Shown piece by piece: positions 46,114 to 59,638 of a stretch of DNA of 64,000 bases. The stretch comes from Zymoseptoria tritici IPO323 (lineage: Eukaryota > Ascomycota > Dothideomycetes > Mycosphaerellales > Mycosphaerellaceae), in assembly GCF_000219625.1 (NCBI RefSeq), contig NC_018207.1, positions 372,001 through 436,000 of the forward strand, in the 5' to 3' direction. The notes under the pieces were generated by a model. The model saw only the letters and a program-made list of their open reading frames with translations. It was not told the DNA's origin and made no database searches. The first letter of the stretch is position 1; every line of letters begins with the position of its first letter. Position numbers and translations under genes: made by a program.

Positions 46114-46491
46114 TATAAGGATCCCCTTACGTAAGCGCAGTCTGGCCTTATCTCCCCTAAGCTGGGCTAACCTAGTTTCGAAGAACACAACAACGAGCTA
46201 TCCTGGTTACGAAGAGCGCAACAGCGTACGGATTAAGGTAGTCCGATCTAGCTTGCCTCTTAATGCCTAACGATAAGGATCGAAGGGCTACGAAGGGACA
46301 GACGATCCCGCTTATAACGAGAGAAGTAAAGGATAGGGGAATGGAACCTAGCAGTAGCTATATATATAGCGAAGGAGGCTCTCCTCCTCCATTCCCTCCT
46401 TTAACGAATCGAGTCGTTACATTCTGAAACCTATTGTTCGATACTTCCCTACTTTAGTCTTTCCCTGCCTTATCACGAGGCAATCCTAACA
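46114..46491 (+). repeat. 3' LTR (378 bp)
   Basis: Starts TATAAGGATCCCC, where the 5' LTR has TGTGAGG (two G-to-A changes), and ends CCTAACA. Same length as the 5' LTR. Confidence 0.95.
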
Positions 46492-46496
46492 ACGGT
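46492..46496 (+). repeat. 5-bp target site duplication, right copy (ACGGT)
   Basis: Identical to 39531-39535; the interrupted MULE transposase resumes here. Confidence 0.93.
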
Positions 46497-48246
46497 AGTT
46501 TTCGAGGAAAAGGTAGAACTAATTCTTATACCGGAAGCTAGATTTTACGCGTATAATTAGTTACGCGCGCGAAAAATCTTTCGAGAATTCGAGCCTTCTT
46601 ACTAACACTAATTTCGTAGTATAGGGGATTATCTGTCTAAACATATTACTAGCATTGTCTATAAGGATAGTAGTATCTCTAAATGTACTATATTCGTCCG
46701 TCCTAGCGGCCTTTAATTACTCCGAAAATACGGCTACTTTACGATCTACGACTCGACCTATAAGACGAATTACCTCGAGCAAAAGCTCTTTAGCTTAATA
46801 ATCCGGGACAGCACGAATACCTACTAAGTTTACGTATACTAGCTCTTAGCGCGAGAGGATAGCGAGATAATTGCGGCTACGATAAGATAGGTTAAGAGCT
46901 AGTATATAATAATAGGGAACAAGAGGCTATAGGAGCCTAGATATATAATAACCGATAATTCCGGAGCTAAGCAAAGGGCTATATAAATAGCGTTCCGTAG
47001 CCTTATTAACGGTAAGTAAGAAGTTACTTATCTTATCTACTATTAGCACTATAGGCAGACGCTCTAAAAGTAGTTTAAAGGGCGTAAGTATATACGGACT
47101 CTTAGTTACCTTTTAAAGGTAATAAGTATACGTAAAACGGAGGCTAGCATAAAGGACTTACTAGAGTCTACGACCGCTTGTCTACCTTCTAATACTCCTT
47201 AATAGAAGGTTAACTATATATAGCAGACTATATAGAATAACCGTTACCTCTAGGCCTTTTGCTTTCGCTATTAATTATAGACTCTACTTTAGATTCGTAC
47301 GACAAGCAACCTTAAGAACTTCTACTCGCTACTTAAGGGCGGCGGCAATACGAAGTAGAACATAAACTACTTCTTACTACGCGGTATCGCTAGCTATCTT
47401 TATAACGTAGTTAATACTACAGAGCGGCGCGCGGCGGTAAAGGAGTCTAAGGCGCGTACGAAGATTTATCCGACTACCTTAAGGCATAGATAGCTTAGGA
47501 AGTTTCCTTACACCGTTTAAGTCCTTATTACTAATAAACTAGCTTATAGTAAGTAGGACGCTCTCGTTAGAGCGACTAATAAAGATAGTAACTGCCCTCC
47601 GAATCGATGTACCTATTCCTTTTACCTTAGATATCTCCTTATCTACCGCTACGTCTAGAGCTACTACCTACTTTATAACAACCTTACGACGAAGGACTTC
47701 GACTACTAGTTATAAGAGTAGGAAGAGAATAGCTAGGAGGTGTATTATACGAGCAGCCGCGTACTCGTAGAAGATAAGGAAACTAAAGAGGATAAAACCG
47801 GTATTAGTTAATACACCGCGATAATAAAGGAGGTAATATAGGTAGTCCGTAAGCGCTATTACGCCCTTAACGACGACGAGCATCTTAATTTAGTGCCTAG
47901 CCTTAAGGACTTAGTCGTAGATTACTAGCTTACGTAGTTGCAAAAGGCTACCGCGCTATTTAACCGTAAGATAGTAAATTAGCTTATCGCTAAGATAGTA
48001 GCTTCTTATCCTTCGTAGAAGATTCTACTACCTCCGAAACGCCCTTATGTTACGACTATAGCTACGCTCGCTCTAAGCACACCTCTTAGTAGTTATTACG
48101 CTAAGTAGAAGATTATAGTGCCGCGCTCTTAAGCACTATAGCAATTACTAGCTCTAGTAGTAGTAAACAACAATACTAGTAAGAGGATTAAATTAGACAA
48201 CATAGCGGCGACGGCGGTAGCATTAAAGGATAGTAAGGTAAGGTAA
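46497..48246 (+). pseudogene. MULE transposase, 3' fragment with catalytic domain
   Basis: The plus strand continues the interrupted transposase. DSTYKTN (about 46745-46775), the segment EPRYIITDNSGAKQRA (about 46930-46985) and a following HYRQTL-type helix match the MULE catalytic core with its first and second acidic residues. Further on, NYFLLRGIASYLYNVVN fits the downstream helical part. Many TAG and some TAA stops interrupt it, consistent with RIP of TGG and CAA. The end near 48246 is approximate. Confidence 0.82.
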
Positions 48247-48394
48247 GGGTAGTAGATATTATGTAGATAAACACCTATAACACTAACGACACTAACAACA
48301 CTAAAAACACTATTAAAAACTATATATACTATTAATATAATAAACATCTCTTATACGAGCACTCGGAGAATACGCGCGCCGACGAAACGAGGTG

Positions 48395-48502
48395 ATTGTA
48401 CACCTTAAATCGTCCGTGCGCGTCGGTGCGCGTATTTCCGGTAGCTGTGCGAGAGAGACCGAAATACCGAAAAGCCGAACCTGCCTCATTCTAAAAAGCG
48501 CC
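48395..48502 (-). repeat. right terminal inverted repeat of the MULE
   Basis: The outermost 45 bp (48458-48502) are the exact inverse of the left end. The inner block around CGTCCGTGCGCGTCGGTGCG also matches. Confidence 0.92.
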
Positions 48503-51500
48503 CAGAGGAATTCATCTCGGTATATGCAAGACATCACACTAAGAATACTAGGTGCATACTTGGTACCCATGCAAGACAATCGCGCATATAATGGCACAGC
48601 AGGTTCCAAAGTGCATCGGCCAGTACCACTATTCTACCTTACTTTTCATGACTACCTTGTCGGCCTATCCAGCACAACGCGAGATCAAGTCGGTCCGGAA
48701 AGGAGGTCGGCACTCATGTAGCCGACCGTTGTGACATCCGAACTGGGTTCTCCTGGCGCATGCAGCAAACATATCAGACAAGATCTCATCTTCGCCCTGC
48801 CGTCAGAACGTTCCTTGTTGAAAGTAGACGAAGAGTTGGCCTATTGCCGCTTCCGACGGTGTCCTTCTCCCCACGGATCCTGAGGCGATCCACGTGGAAG
48901 AAGGAGAGAGATATGTCTGTAGTATATGCGGCCGCATGCAGTAGTCCCGCAGTATATGAAGCCGATACCCTCTTCTAAGTGGCGGGCCTACTCCTTTGCT
49001 CGCCACTGGACCTGCACAGCTGCATTGGCTGCCTCGAGATTGACGACGGGAGATGCTGCGAGCAAAGCCGAGAATTTCACTTCCAGCCCAACTCTGGCTA
49101 CTACTCCGCGTCGCAGTGCTCATCATCGTACATGTCTTCGAACGGCACGGCAAACACATCAAACTCCAGCAAAAAGCCTCCAAGACAAGGAATGCGTGAA
49201 TCCAATCAAATCTCACCACATCCCCGCCTTGCCGCCTCATTTTCTGATTGGCAAATTCAAATGAAAAGGATCGACGTAAAGCGATCGCAAGGTGGACGTC
49301 ACCTCGTCTCACGCGGCTGGCTGATACAGGATGGCACGGTCACAGCGTATCATCTGACCTAATTGACGATGTATTTACAGCTCTCCTACCGTACATAAGA
49401 ATCGTGGCTGCGCCTTCAAACCGGCGCAGATCTCTCGCTGCCGGGTTCTTCCCTCCTGCGTGAGCTGCGTGGTGTGAGACCCAGCCAGCCCTTATTCTTC
49501 GTTCCGAGGCTTTCGAGCGGAATGAGCATCACGACGACAGCCAAGACCCAGTCATCACGGCAATCGATTCAGGATTTTCTCATTGCCGCGAGACTGCTCG
49601 ATCTTCGGCTTCTTGCACACATCCTAGGATCACGATGTCTTGGCGCGGACTACACACAGCATGCCACACTACCGTAGACGCGTCCAGACCCTACCTCCGG
49701 AATGTCTCTTCCTCCTGACCTTACATCATCACTGCGATCCGCTGCCATCGACTCTGTCTCATCTCTGGAACCGAATTATAGGTTCCGTACCTTACCTTTG
49801 CATCGGTGTGCGAGAACATCAGATGGGGTCAGCCCTGTCGGCAGTTGGAAATTTGTGAGTGATCGTGTTCGCGAGTCGAGACCATTTTCAGGCCAGATCG
49901 ATTCACAATAAGTTTCAAAGTGCTATCAGCAAGCGACGTGTCAGCTCGGCGGCTGCATTCGGTCGCAGTGTCGACTCTGTTATGGTCAAGCTGGCGGTAC
50001 TACTTACACCTAGACTTCCACAGTCTCGACTTCGGGACATCCGGTCGGTACAGCGGCTCGTGAGAACCCCGACTGACGAGGACCCCAAGGACTGGCCCCA
50101 AGAACCCCAAGAAACCCAAGATCGCTCAGTGGCAGTCCATGCACTTGGCTGTCCTTGGAAAAGTACCAGCCTGGTGACGACGACGACATTTGATTACCAT
50201 GGATGCGGTCAATCGAGCTGACCAGAAGTACCACTGTACCAACGAAACTTCCTCTTTGTTCATCCTGGCGCTCCCACGCAGAGCCGTCGTGCAAGACATC
50301 CATGATGACAGGTCGGTCTGGCGCATGAGTCGAGGCAGCATCTCGAGCTACCGTCGACGGTGAAAATACCATCCGAAGCGTCGCTAGCCGCGTGACACAT
50401 CGTCGCAATGCTACCATAGCAGGCAAGCCCATGGGAACGTGAAGTAAGTGTGCCAGCATGAACACGCGATGGTAAGGATACCTTGCTGATCGCAAGCATC
50501 TGCACCGCCAGCTGTCACCCATAGCGCAACCACGCCGCATCACTCTTGTGGATCCCGGCAATGCCAGCCATCAAAGGACTTGCAAAAACCAAGCTTGATT
50601 CCTCGTCGTATTCAGAACAGATTGAGCATCCGACCAACCCTGTCTATAGCTCGCAAGACCTTTGGTTTAACTGCTCCGAAAGCCAAGTCTCGGACACAAA
50701 ACAACCTCAAACTCAGGCTATCTCGGGCAACTCGGGCATCATGACATGCGAGCCCTAATCGCCTACAACGCACGGATCAGTGGTGGTGATTTTTGACAGG
50801 GATTATGAATCGCTTGAGTTGGACGACATCTCTCCTCCGCCGATCCTATCGGACAAATTGCGATCCGCGACTTCTAGTTGATTAAGCGACGAGTTATGCT
50901 CGAGGCTGATTCACCGTCTTACAGGAATTCATGCTGCTGCTTTCACGAGTGCGTAGGATGCTACCTTGGACCTTGGTGTCGATTGAGGACGATTATTGCC
51001 AGGATCATCATTCAGACCGACATGCAACGGTCCTTGCACACGAATGTACATTTCGAGGTACCTCTGTACCGCCCCTCGAAGGTGTCTCGGGCGACGAACA
51101 GCAACATACACTCCATGCCGGCCGACCACTTCCGTGCAGAGCTTTGCTCGGATAGCTGGACGTACATCTCATGCAGTCCAACAGATCTTCGCGGCGGAGT
51201 GAGGCGAGTATGAGGCTGGACAGCTCACACCGCAACTTCTGCAATGCAGCACTTCACGGAATATGGCGATGATGGCGTTTGCATTCAACATCACATGCAT
51301 GGACCGGCACGCCAGCTCATCAAGCGTCCGATTGGCTGCACAGCTCAAGTTCCGCGGCGACTGTGTGACTTAGCAGGTACTGCTCGCCCCATTGCGAAAA
51401 CCCGGATGCGTGCTTTTCAGCGGAAGGCTCGAGGGTTGATGGCAGTACACGTGGATGCGCTTCAATCGAAGGAAATAAGTGAGGCGAGCCTCGACCTCGT

Positions 51501-53696
51501 GCAGACGCCCATGAAGTTGCATTGCCTCCGACCACAGAAAGTCCTGAGACTGCTCTACCGGCACTGGACCAGCGGACGAATGCTTTTGTCTTTCGTCAAT
51601 GCAGGATGCAGGCTTGATCAGATCAATTGAGCTGAAGCTATGACCGACTGGCGTAAACAGTTTACTGCAGCTTTGGGGTATAGGGCAGGACTGCGACCAG
51701 ATCAAACAAAACGTCATCAAGCTATGGTGCTACATGCCGGCGCATCACGTTCAGTGGCGGGCAGTGTGCTAGTTGCCGGCCGGCGTGGGAAGAGGACAGC
51801 GAACTCAGCTTCCAGCACCCAGGTGTATCACACGAGCGTTACAACAGAAGCACGAGGCTGACACCTGGAAGAGAGTAGGTCTGGCTGAGCATACAAGTAT
51901 ACTGTCGTCAGCCTCGTATGTGCCTCACCCCGGTGGTGCTCACGGCCGACCGCCTACCGCATCTGTGTCCCGTTCTGCTTGCTCAGCAGTCCTTCAGTCT
52001 GGAGCAGCAGTGATCCGCAAACGAGCGCCAGGCATACCGGTCATCCGCGAGCAAAGTAGCCGGGTTATGGTCCACGCCAAGCAACAGCCGACCTTGTGAT
52101 ACCCTGTCGTCGGCTATTCACATGGAGCAAACATGTCAAAAATGCAAGAAGCCGTGAGGATACAAGGCGGAGGAAAGAATGAAGATGCCGTGGACCATGG
52201 CACCGTCAGTCCGCATACCAGTGTCCAGAGGTAGGACTGGTCACTTGGTGCCACAGCGCAACACATAAATCCGCGGCGCTGTACCATGTCTCTAGTACTC
52301 CTGGGAGCGAGGGTCGAGGTCTCCGTCTGTGGTTGGACATCGCCACAATTTTCGGAGAGGACCGCGTCGTCAAATCCGGGCAGATACCGATGGGGACGAA
52401 ATATGTATAAGACGACCGGTATGCCGCCTAGAACAATCGGTCATCTTTCATACTGTTGATTGTATTTCGAGTCGACTCGCAACTTCCATTGTGCTGAAGG
52501 TAAAGCTGATGACTGGCAATGGTGTCTGCTGGTTGCGGAGTATCGATGTCACTCATACCATCGCTGAAGAGGCTCTCACTTGCCTCATGGCAGAATGACC
52601 ATCATCGCCTACTTTCAACAGCCAGACCATATCTTGTAAGTGGTCTTCTCTCTCACTCTCGCTTTTCCCATGTCTCTTCTCTTCATCCATCGAGCGTACA
52701 AGTCGGACTCTTCCGTTGCGAAGTTTGCAGTGACTCCGAACGACTGTCACGTAAAGCTTCGGTTAATCCATTGATCTCAACCCGGACGTCCTTTGAAACA
52801 TTGAATCACCTCCGGAATAAGGAGTCGTTCAGCCATCCAAAGTTGGGCAGGCTGCCTTCCACCCGAAGGTCATCACTTTTCCTGTCTCGAGCATGAGATG
52901 TCACTACACATTCGCTAAGAATGACGTCCATTCCGCCATGACGGTGCGGTATTGGCGCATGAGTCCAAAACTCTCAACCGGCCCAAGCAAGGTAGCAAAC
53001 CGGACAGCTCGACCGACGACAGAGGGACTCAACGCTTTCCGCCACAATGAAGGCACTGTTTGACGAAGTGAGCCTCACGAGCCTCACTGGCGGCCCTCAC
53101 TCGACCCAGCGTTGGAAATCACTGATGCTCAATTATAGCTCTCTGACCAGGAATGTAGCAGATCAGCCACTCTGCTCTACGAATAGATATATGTGGTGTC
53201 GATTGGCTTCGCACGGCGTACGCACCTCTGACGAACATCGCCGACTTCACTTGCCGCAATCTCATCGACTGAATGCTCCTTGGACACGTTGACTGATTGC
53301 TGGTTGCTTGCAAGCCGAGCGATGAACCCGCTCTCCAACAAACGATGAAGGAAGCCCTGGTAGGACACCATTCCACATCATTCATACTGCTCTCACTCCT
53401 CTCAACATGATCCGTGCAGTCGCTTGCTGCCCGTCACATCCTTTCACGTGCGGACATTCCTGCGTTTGACATCCTTAGTGTGTTGAAGTCATTCACTCGA
53501 GCAGAAAAAGCGGGGCTAGCGCTGCACGCATGGCTCACCGGTTTCAGCTGCGGGACAGAATGTAACAATCGACACAAGCGCAAACAAAACTTCTTCGACG
53601 TCCCTCTTTTTGCTTGACCGTCACAAGCCGGCCAACATCGTCTCATCCTTTCCGCGCGGTGCAACAGCAATTTTCTTTGCGCAACCATCTCAAGCC
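48503..53696. other. 5.2-kb gene-poor stretch beside the transposon
   Basis: Base composition returns to that of the left arm (CpA and TpG common again), so RIP stops at the TIR. Frames up to 183 codons occur on both strands but none shows a domain, signal peptide or sensible exon chain. No tRNA, tandem array or TE protein was recognised. It may be long regulatory DNA or an old decayed insertion. Confidence 0.5.
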
Positions 53697-54446
53697 ATGG
53701 CCGACTCTCAGAAACAAGCGACCATGACCGCTCAGATGAGCATCATCAGCCTCGACCAGCACTCTCGCAAGCGCAAGAGATCCGCTTCGACCGCTTCGAC
53801 CGCTTCGACCGCTCCGACGCACATCTTCAGTGCTGACGACCACCACCGCATCTCCAGCAAGATTCAAGACCTCCACAAACCGACCGCGCAGAAGTCGACT
53901 CACCCGTCGCGCCTCCTTGCTCTCGCCAACGAGCTGAGGAACACCATCGTTGGGTACGTCCTCACCGAAGACGAGCCCATCACCGTCGACGCCAAACTCG
54001 GTTTCACTGAACCCGGCCTCCTCTTGACCTGCAAGCAGCTCCGCACCGAGGCGGCTCCCGTGTTCTACGCCAACAACACCTTCCTCCTCGACCAGCAGGA
54101 TCACGACTCCGACATGCTCGTGCTGTGGAAGAAGAAGACCAAGGCCGTGCAGCAGCAGTGGAAGGTGAAGCCGCAAATCGTGGACATCTGCGCGCACCAG
54201 ACTCCCAGCTGGCCCAACGTGAGAGTCTGGCTGGAGAGGCTTTACACCGGTGAAGTGGACATCAGCTATCCCATGGGCCAGAGAAACATCGCAAATGAAG
54301 ATCTGCAGTCGAGGGTGCAGCGGATGGCGCTTGAGCTGGTGTTCATCACCACCGCATGCCTGCGCGCAGAAGGCAACGACTTCAGCGAGGAGAAGGTGGA
54401 GACCTCCCACCAGATCCTGAAGAAGACGAATGTGCTGTGGACTTGA
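53697..54446 (+). CDS. F-box-like / 2EXR-type fungal protein
   Basis: Single exon, 249 aa, from the ATG in AGCCATGGCC. A low-complexity N-terminus contains a Lys/Arg patch (SRKRKRS) followed by STA triplets encoded by three copies of a 9-bp repeat (about 53786-53815). The core PSRLLALANELRNTIVGYVL, then GLLLTCKQLRTEAAPVFYAN, is the pattern of a large, expanded group of Dothideomycete proteins with an F-box-like N-terminal helix pair. Such genes are lineage-specific in number and mostly uncharacterised. Substrate-adaptor function in ubiquitin ligases is a guess from the fold. Confidence 0.78.
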   Translation: MADSQKQATMTAQMSIISLDQHSRKRKRSASTASTASTAPTHIFSADDHHRISSKIQDLHKPTAQKSTHPSRLLALANELRNTIVGYVLTEDEPITVDAKLGFTEPGLLLTCKQLRTEAAPVFYANNTFLLDQQDHDSDMLVLWKKKTKAVQQQWKVKPQIVDICAHQTPSWPNVRVWLERLYTGEVDISYPMGQRNIANEDLQSRVQRMALELVFITTACLRAEGNDFSEEKVETSHQILKKTNVLWT

Positions 54447-55559
54447 CTTTTCTCTGCGATTACAACCCTGAGATGGCAACAAGAGAAATTGCCGCAAGAC
54501 TTGAGAATTCGACATGCGCTGAAAGAGAAGAAATGCACTATCGCGGTGCTTGAGAAGGTGGCATTGACAAAACACTGATACGAAAACGCACTGCCGCAAC
54601 ATTTGGATGGAAAAGGGATTGATCGCCTTGAAACCCACTCACCTGCGCGAGCACCCCTCTTCGCAATGGGAGCATTTGGCGCAATACGATTGAACGACAC
54701 ACAGAAGCAGGCAAGGCTCGACCGACAACGACATGAGCCAGCAAAACGGAAGCATGTGACAGCGGAAGGCTCTCAGATTTGGAGATGGGAGACTCGTCTT
54801 TGATGACCGGGACGGACCAGTCTACTGAATAGTAAGTTGCTTGCAAATCACCCTCCCTTTCACTTCTTCCTTTCGCGTGGCCTACTTGTGAAATTGCCGT
54901 GGCGCGGCCGCGGCTTCCAGACTATGAAGGAAGATCTTCTCGTAACTCTGTAGCGTCGTAACTTGGGCGGGCAGCACTCCGTCGTAAGACCGTCCTGATG
55001 CGTAGTCGACCGTGTCTATTCGTGATAGATAGCCAGGCATGATGACAACACGCTTCACGTCTGTGCAAGCAATGGTAGAGCAGGACGAGATGTGAAGTGT
55101 AGAGGAGGAGTCAATTGGAAGCGAGGCACGAGGGTCTCGCCCGCGGTCGGCGCATCAGTCTAGGCCGCCGTAGCTCATTAGCGCGAATGACGATCGAAAC
55201 GGGCGGGCAGGTCTGCCTGCGGTGAAGACTGTTTCCGCGCATCTCCTCCACCAACAACAACCACCACGCGACCCAATATACGTCGCCTTCAACCTCCGCC
55301 GTACCCAGACGACCCCTCTCACCGCTCCGCATCCTCCCTCCCGACGTCGACGGTACTGTCTCCCGCTCTCTTCAGCTGAAGAGAAAAGTCAGGTGTCCAC
55401 ACCTGTCCCGCCAACCCGCCCGCCAAACCCACCCACTGCTTCCAACGCCGCCACCACCTTGTCTTCCAGCATAACAATTCTCTCACCGCACCGTTCTGCC
55501 TGTGCAAGGAACACTGACACACGTGGCTCGACTCGTGACGAGCCCAACAACCCGCAGAT
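54447..55559. other. intergenic, 1.1 kb
   Basis: 3' UTR of the F-box-like gene and promoter/leader of the PP2C gene. CT-rich near the right end. No gene supported. Confidence 0.5.
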
Positions 55560-57383
55560 ATGGGTCAGACACTGTCGGAGCCCGTAGTGGACAAGGTACG
55601 TCACAGCAGTTGCTCCTACACCTCTTCCTTCGCGGCATGTACGGTGGGCAGCACAAGAGGAGGGGAACACTACAGCATACATGATAGATATACCCCACGA
55701 GTCTAGCGCGTCGACTGACGTTCTGCGCTCCTTTTACAGCATTCAGATGAGGGCCAGGATGATCGAGTTGCCTTTGGTGTGAGTGCCATGCAAGGATGGA
55801 GAATCAGCATGGAGGATGCGCATGCCACCATTCTCGACCTACAACCTCACGAGGGCGAGGAAGAGCTCAAGCCGGCCGCTTCGGACGTGCGGATATCATA
55901 CTTTGGTGTATATGATGGGCATGGCGGCGACAAGGTCGCCCTCTATACCGGCGAGCATCTTCACAAGATTATTGCCAAGCAGGAGTCCTTCAAGAACAAG
56001 AACTTCGAGCAGGCGCTCAAGGACGGGTTTCTCGCTATTGACAGAGCCATCCTCAGTGGTATGTTGTGACTCGGCCTCGCGCACACACATTTACACCCCG
56101 TCTCGGCTGCTGACAAATTTTGCTTGCAGATCCTAGATATGAGGAAGAGGTCTCGGGCTGTACCTCGACTGTTGGAATCATCACACACGACAAGATCTAC
56201 TGCGTATGTTTGGCTCGATATGTGTGGTTGAGAGAGCGTAGAAGCTAACAGCAATAGGGCAACGCCGGCGACTCAAGAACTGTACTCGGCATCAAGGGTC
56301 GCGCAAAGCCTCTCTCCTTTGATCATAAGCCTCAGAACGAGGGCGAAAAGGCACGAATCTGTGCTGCTGGTGGATTTGTCGATTTTGGCCGTGTCAATGG
56401 CAATCTTGCTCTCAGTCGTGCGATTGGTGACTTTGAGTTCAAGAAGAGCGCCGATCTTCCTCCGGAGCAACAGATTGTCACTGCATTCCCTGAGGTGACT
56501 GTGCACGAGCTTGGAGAGGACGACGAGTTCCTTGTCGTTGCTTGCGACGGTATGTTGGACTGCGCCATAAAGAGAGGAACGCACCGCTAACCCAAGGCAG
56601 GAATTTGGGATTGTCAATCCTCGCAAGCTGTGGTCGAGTTCGTACGCAGAGGCATCGCCGCCAAGCAGGAGCTGCACTCGATCTGTGAAAACATGATGGA
56701 CAACTGCCTTGCATCCAACTCGGAAACTGGCGGCGTGGGATGCGACAACATGACCATGGTCGTCGTTGCGCTTCTCAACGGCAAGAGCAAAGAGGAGTGG
56801 TACAAGATGATTGGCGAGCGGGTCGCCAACGGAGACGGACCTTGCGCGCCTCCCGAGTACGGCAAGTCTTAAACCCGTCTCCCTCGTCGCCCGTGTGCTC
56901 TGTACTGTTCTGCTCTACACGTCCAACCATCCGCGGGCGATGGTGCATCTCCCTCGACCATTCAGCTGACACCGCTCACCAACAGCTGAATTCCGAGGTC
57001 CCGGCATGCACCACCGCTTCGACGACTCCCCCGATGACTACGAAATGGACATGGACCAGCGCACTCGCATGCTTGGGCGTGGCGGACGCATCATCCTCCT
57101 CGGCGACGGTACTGAGATCGTGACTGGAAACGGTGACGGAGATGTCGAGATGAATGAGGGTGGCCGAGTCGTCGAAGAGGAAGACAGTGATGATTTGGAC
57201 GACAAAGATTTGGAAGAGCTACTCAGGAATAAGAGGGATGAGAAGGGTGTCCCACAGGATGCGGACAGAGAGGTGCGAGAGGGTACGCCAGCGCCTGCAT
57301 CTGGTGATCCTGCCGCGAGCAGCAGCAATACTTCCGATGCGAAGCCTGAAGACCCCAAGACGACGCAAGCGGCGGACAAGTGA
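55560..57383 (+). CDS. PTC2: protein phosphatase 2C (Ptc2/Ptc3 type)
   Basis: Six exons: 55560-55595, 55740-56058, 56130-56203, 56258-56549, 56601-56861 and 56986-57383, giving 459 aa. The start MGQTLSEPV suits N-myristoylation at Gly2. Metal-dependent phosphatase motifs are present: [52 protein letters not shown] and [11 protein letters not shown]. The last intron (56862-56985) begins GCAAGT, a GC-AG intron, and joins to [23 protein letters not shown], a block I know from fungal orthologues. If it is retained, the frame ends after four codons. The C-terminal tail is acidic and disordered. Yeast Ptc2/Ptc3 dephosphorylate Hog1, Rad53 and Cdc28. The symbol is by homology; Ptc2 and Ptc3 cannot be told apart. 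Confidence 0.93.

Positions 57384-59638
<2,255 letters not shown>

Larger units (their letters stand above)
39536..46491 (+). mobile_element. Ty3/Gypsy chromovirus (LTR retrotransposon), full-length, RIP-degraded
   Basis: A 6,956-bp element with two 378-bp LTRs, TG at the 5' end, CA at the 3' end and a 5-bp target duplication. On the plus strand, recognisable although full of stops, are a gag region with a degraded CCHC knuckle (about 41010-41060), an aspartic protease LIDSGA motif (about 41250), reverse transcriptase (41750-42430), RNase H (42720-43110), integrase (43430-44110) and a chromodomain (44527-44700). The order RT-RNaseH-integrase defines Ty3/Gypsy, and the terminal chromodomain defines the chromovirus branch. 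A polypurine tract precedes the 3' LTR. All coding capacity is lost by RIP. Confidence 0.95.
37896..48502 (+). mobile_element. Mutator-like (MULE) DNA transposon, RIP-degraded, interrupted by a chromovirus
   Basis: Terminal inverted repeats bound a 10.6-kb block. Removing the inner retroelement and one copy of its target duplication leaves about 3.65 kb. The interior reads, on the plus strand, as a transposase with many in-frame TAG stops. Its right half contains DSTYKTN and the EPRYIITDNSGAKQRA region, hallmarks of fungal MULE transposases. CpA and TpG are scarce and TpA common while CpG is kept, the RIP pattern. No convincing 9-bp target duplication flanks the ends, so either the duplication decayed or the ends were rearranged. 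Confidence 0.85.

Noticed and set aside
48129..48347. 72-codon minus-strand hydrophobic frame (FIILIVYIVFN...)
   Set aside because: Lies in the RIP-affected MULE subterminal region; apparent hydrophobicity is produced by AT-rich codons.
53643..54638. 331-codon minus-strand frame
   Set aside because: Mirror of the F-box-like gene; repeated GRSGRSGRS is the complement of the STA-encoding repeat.
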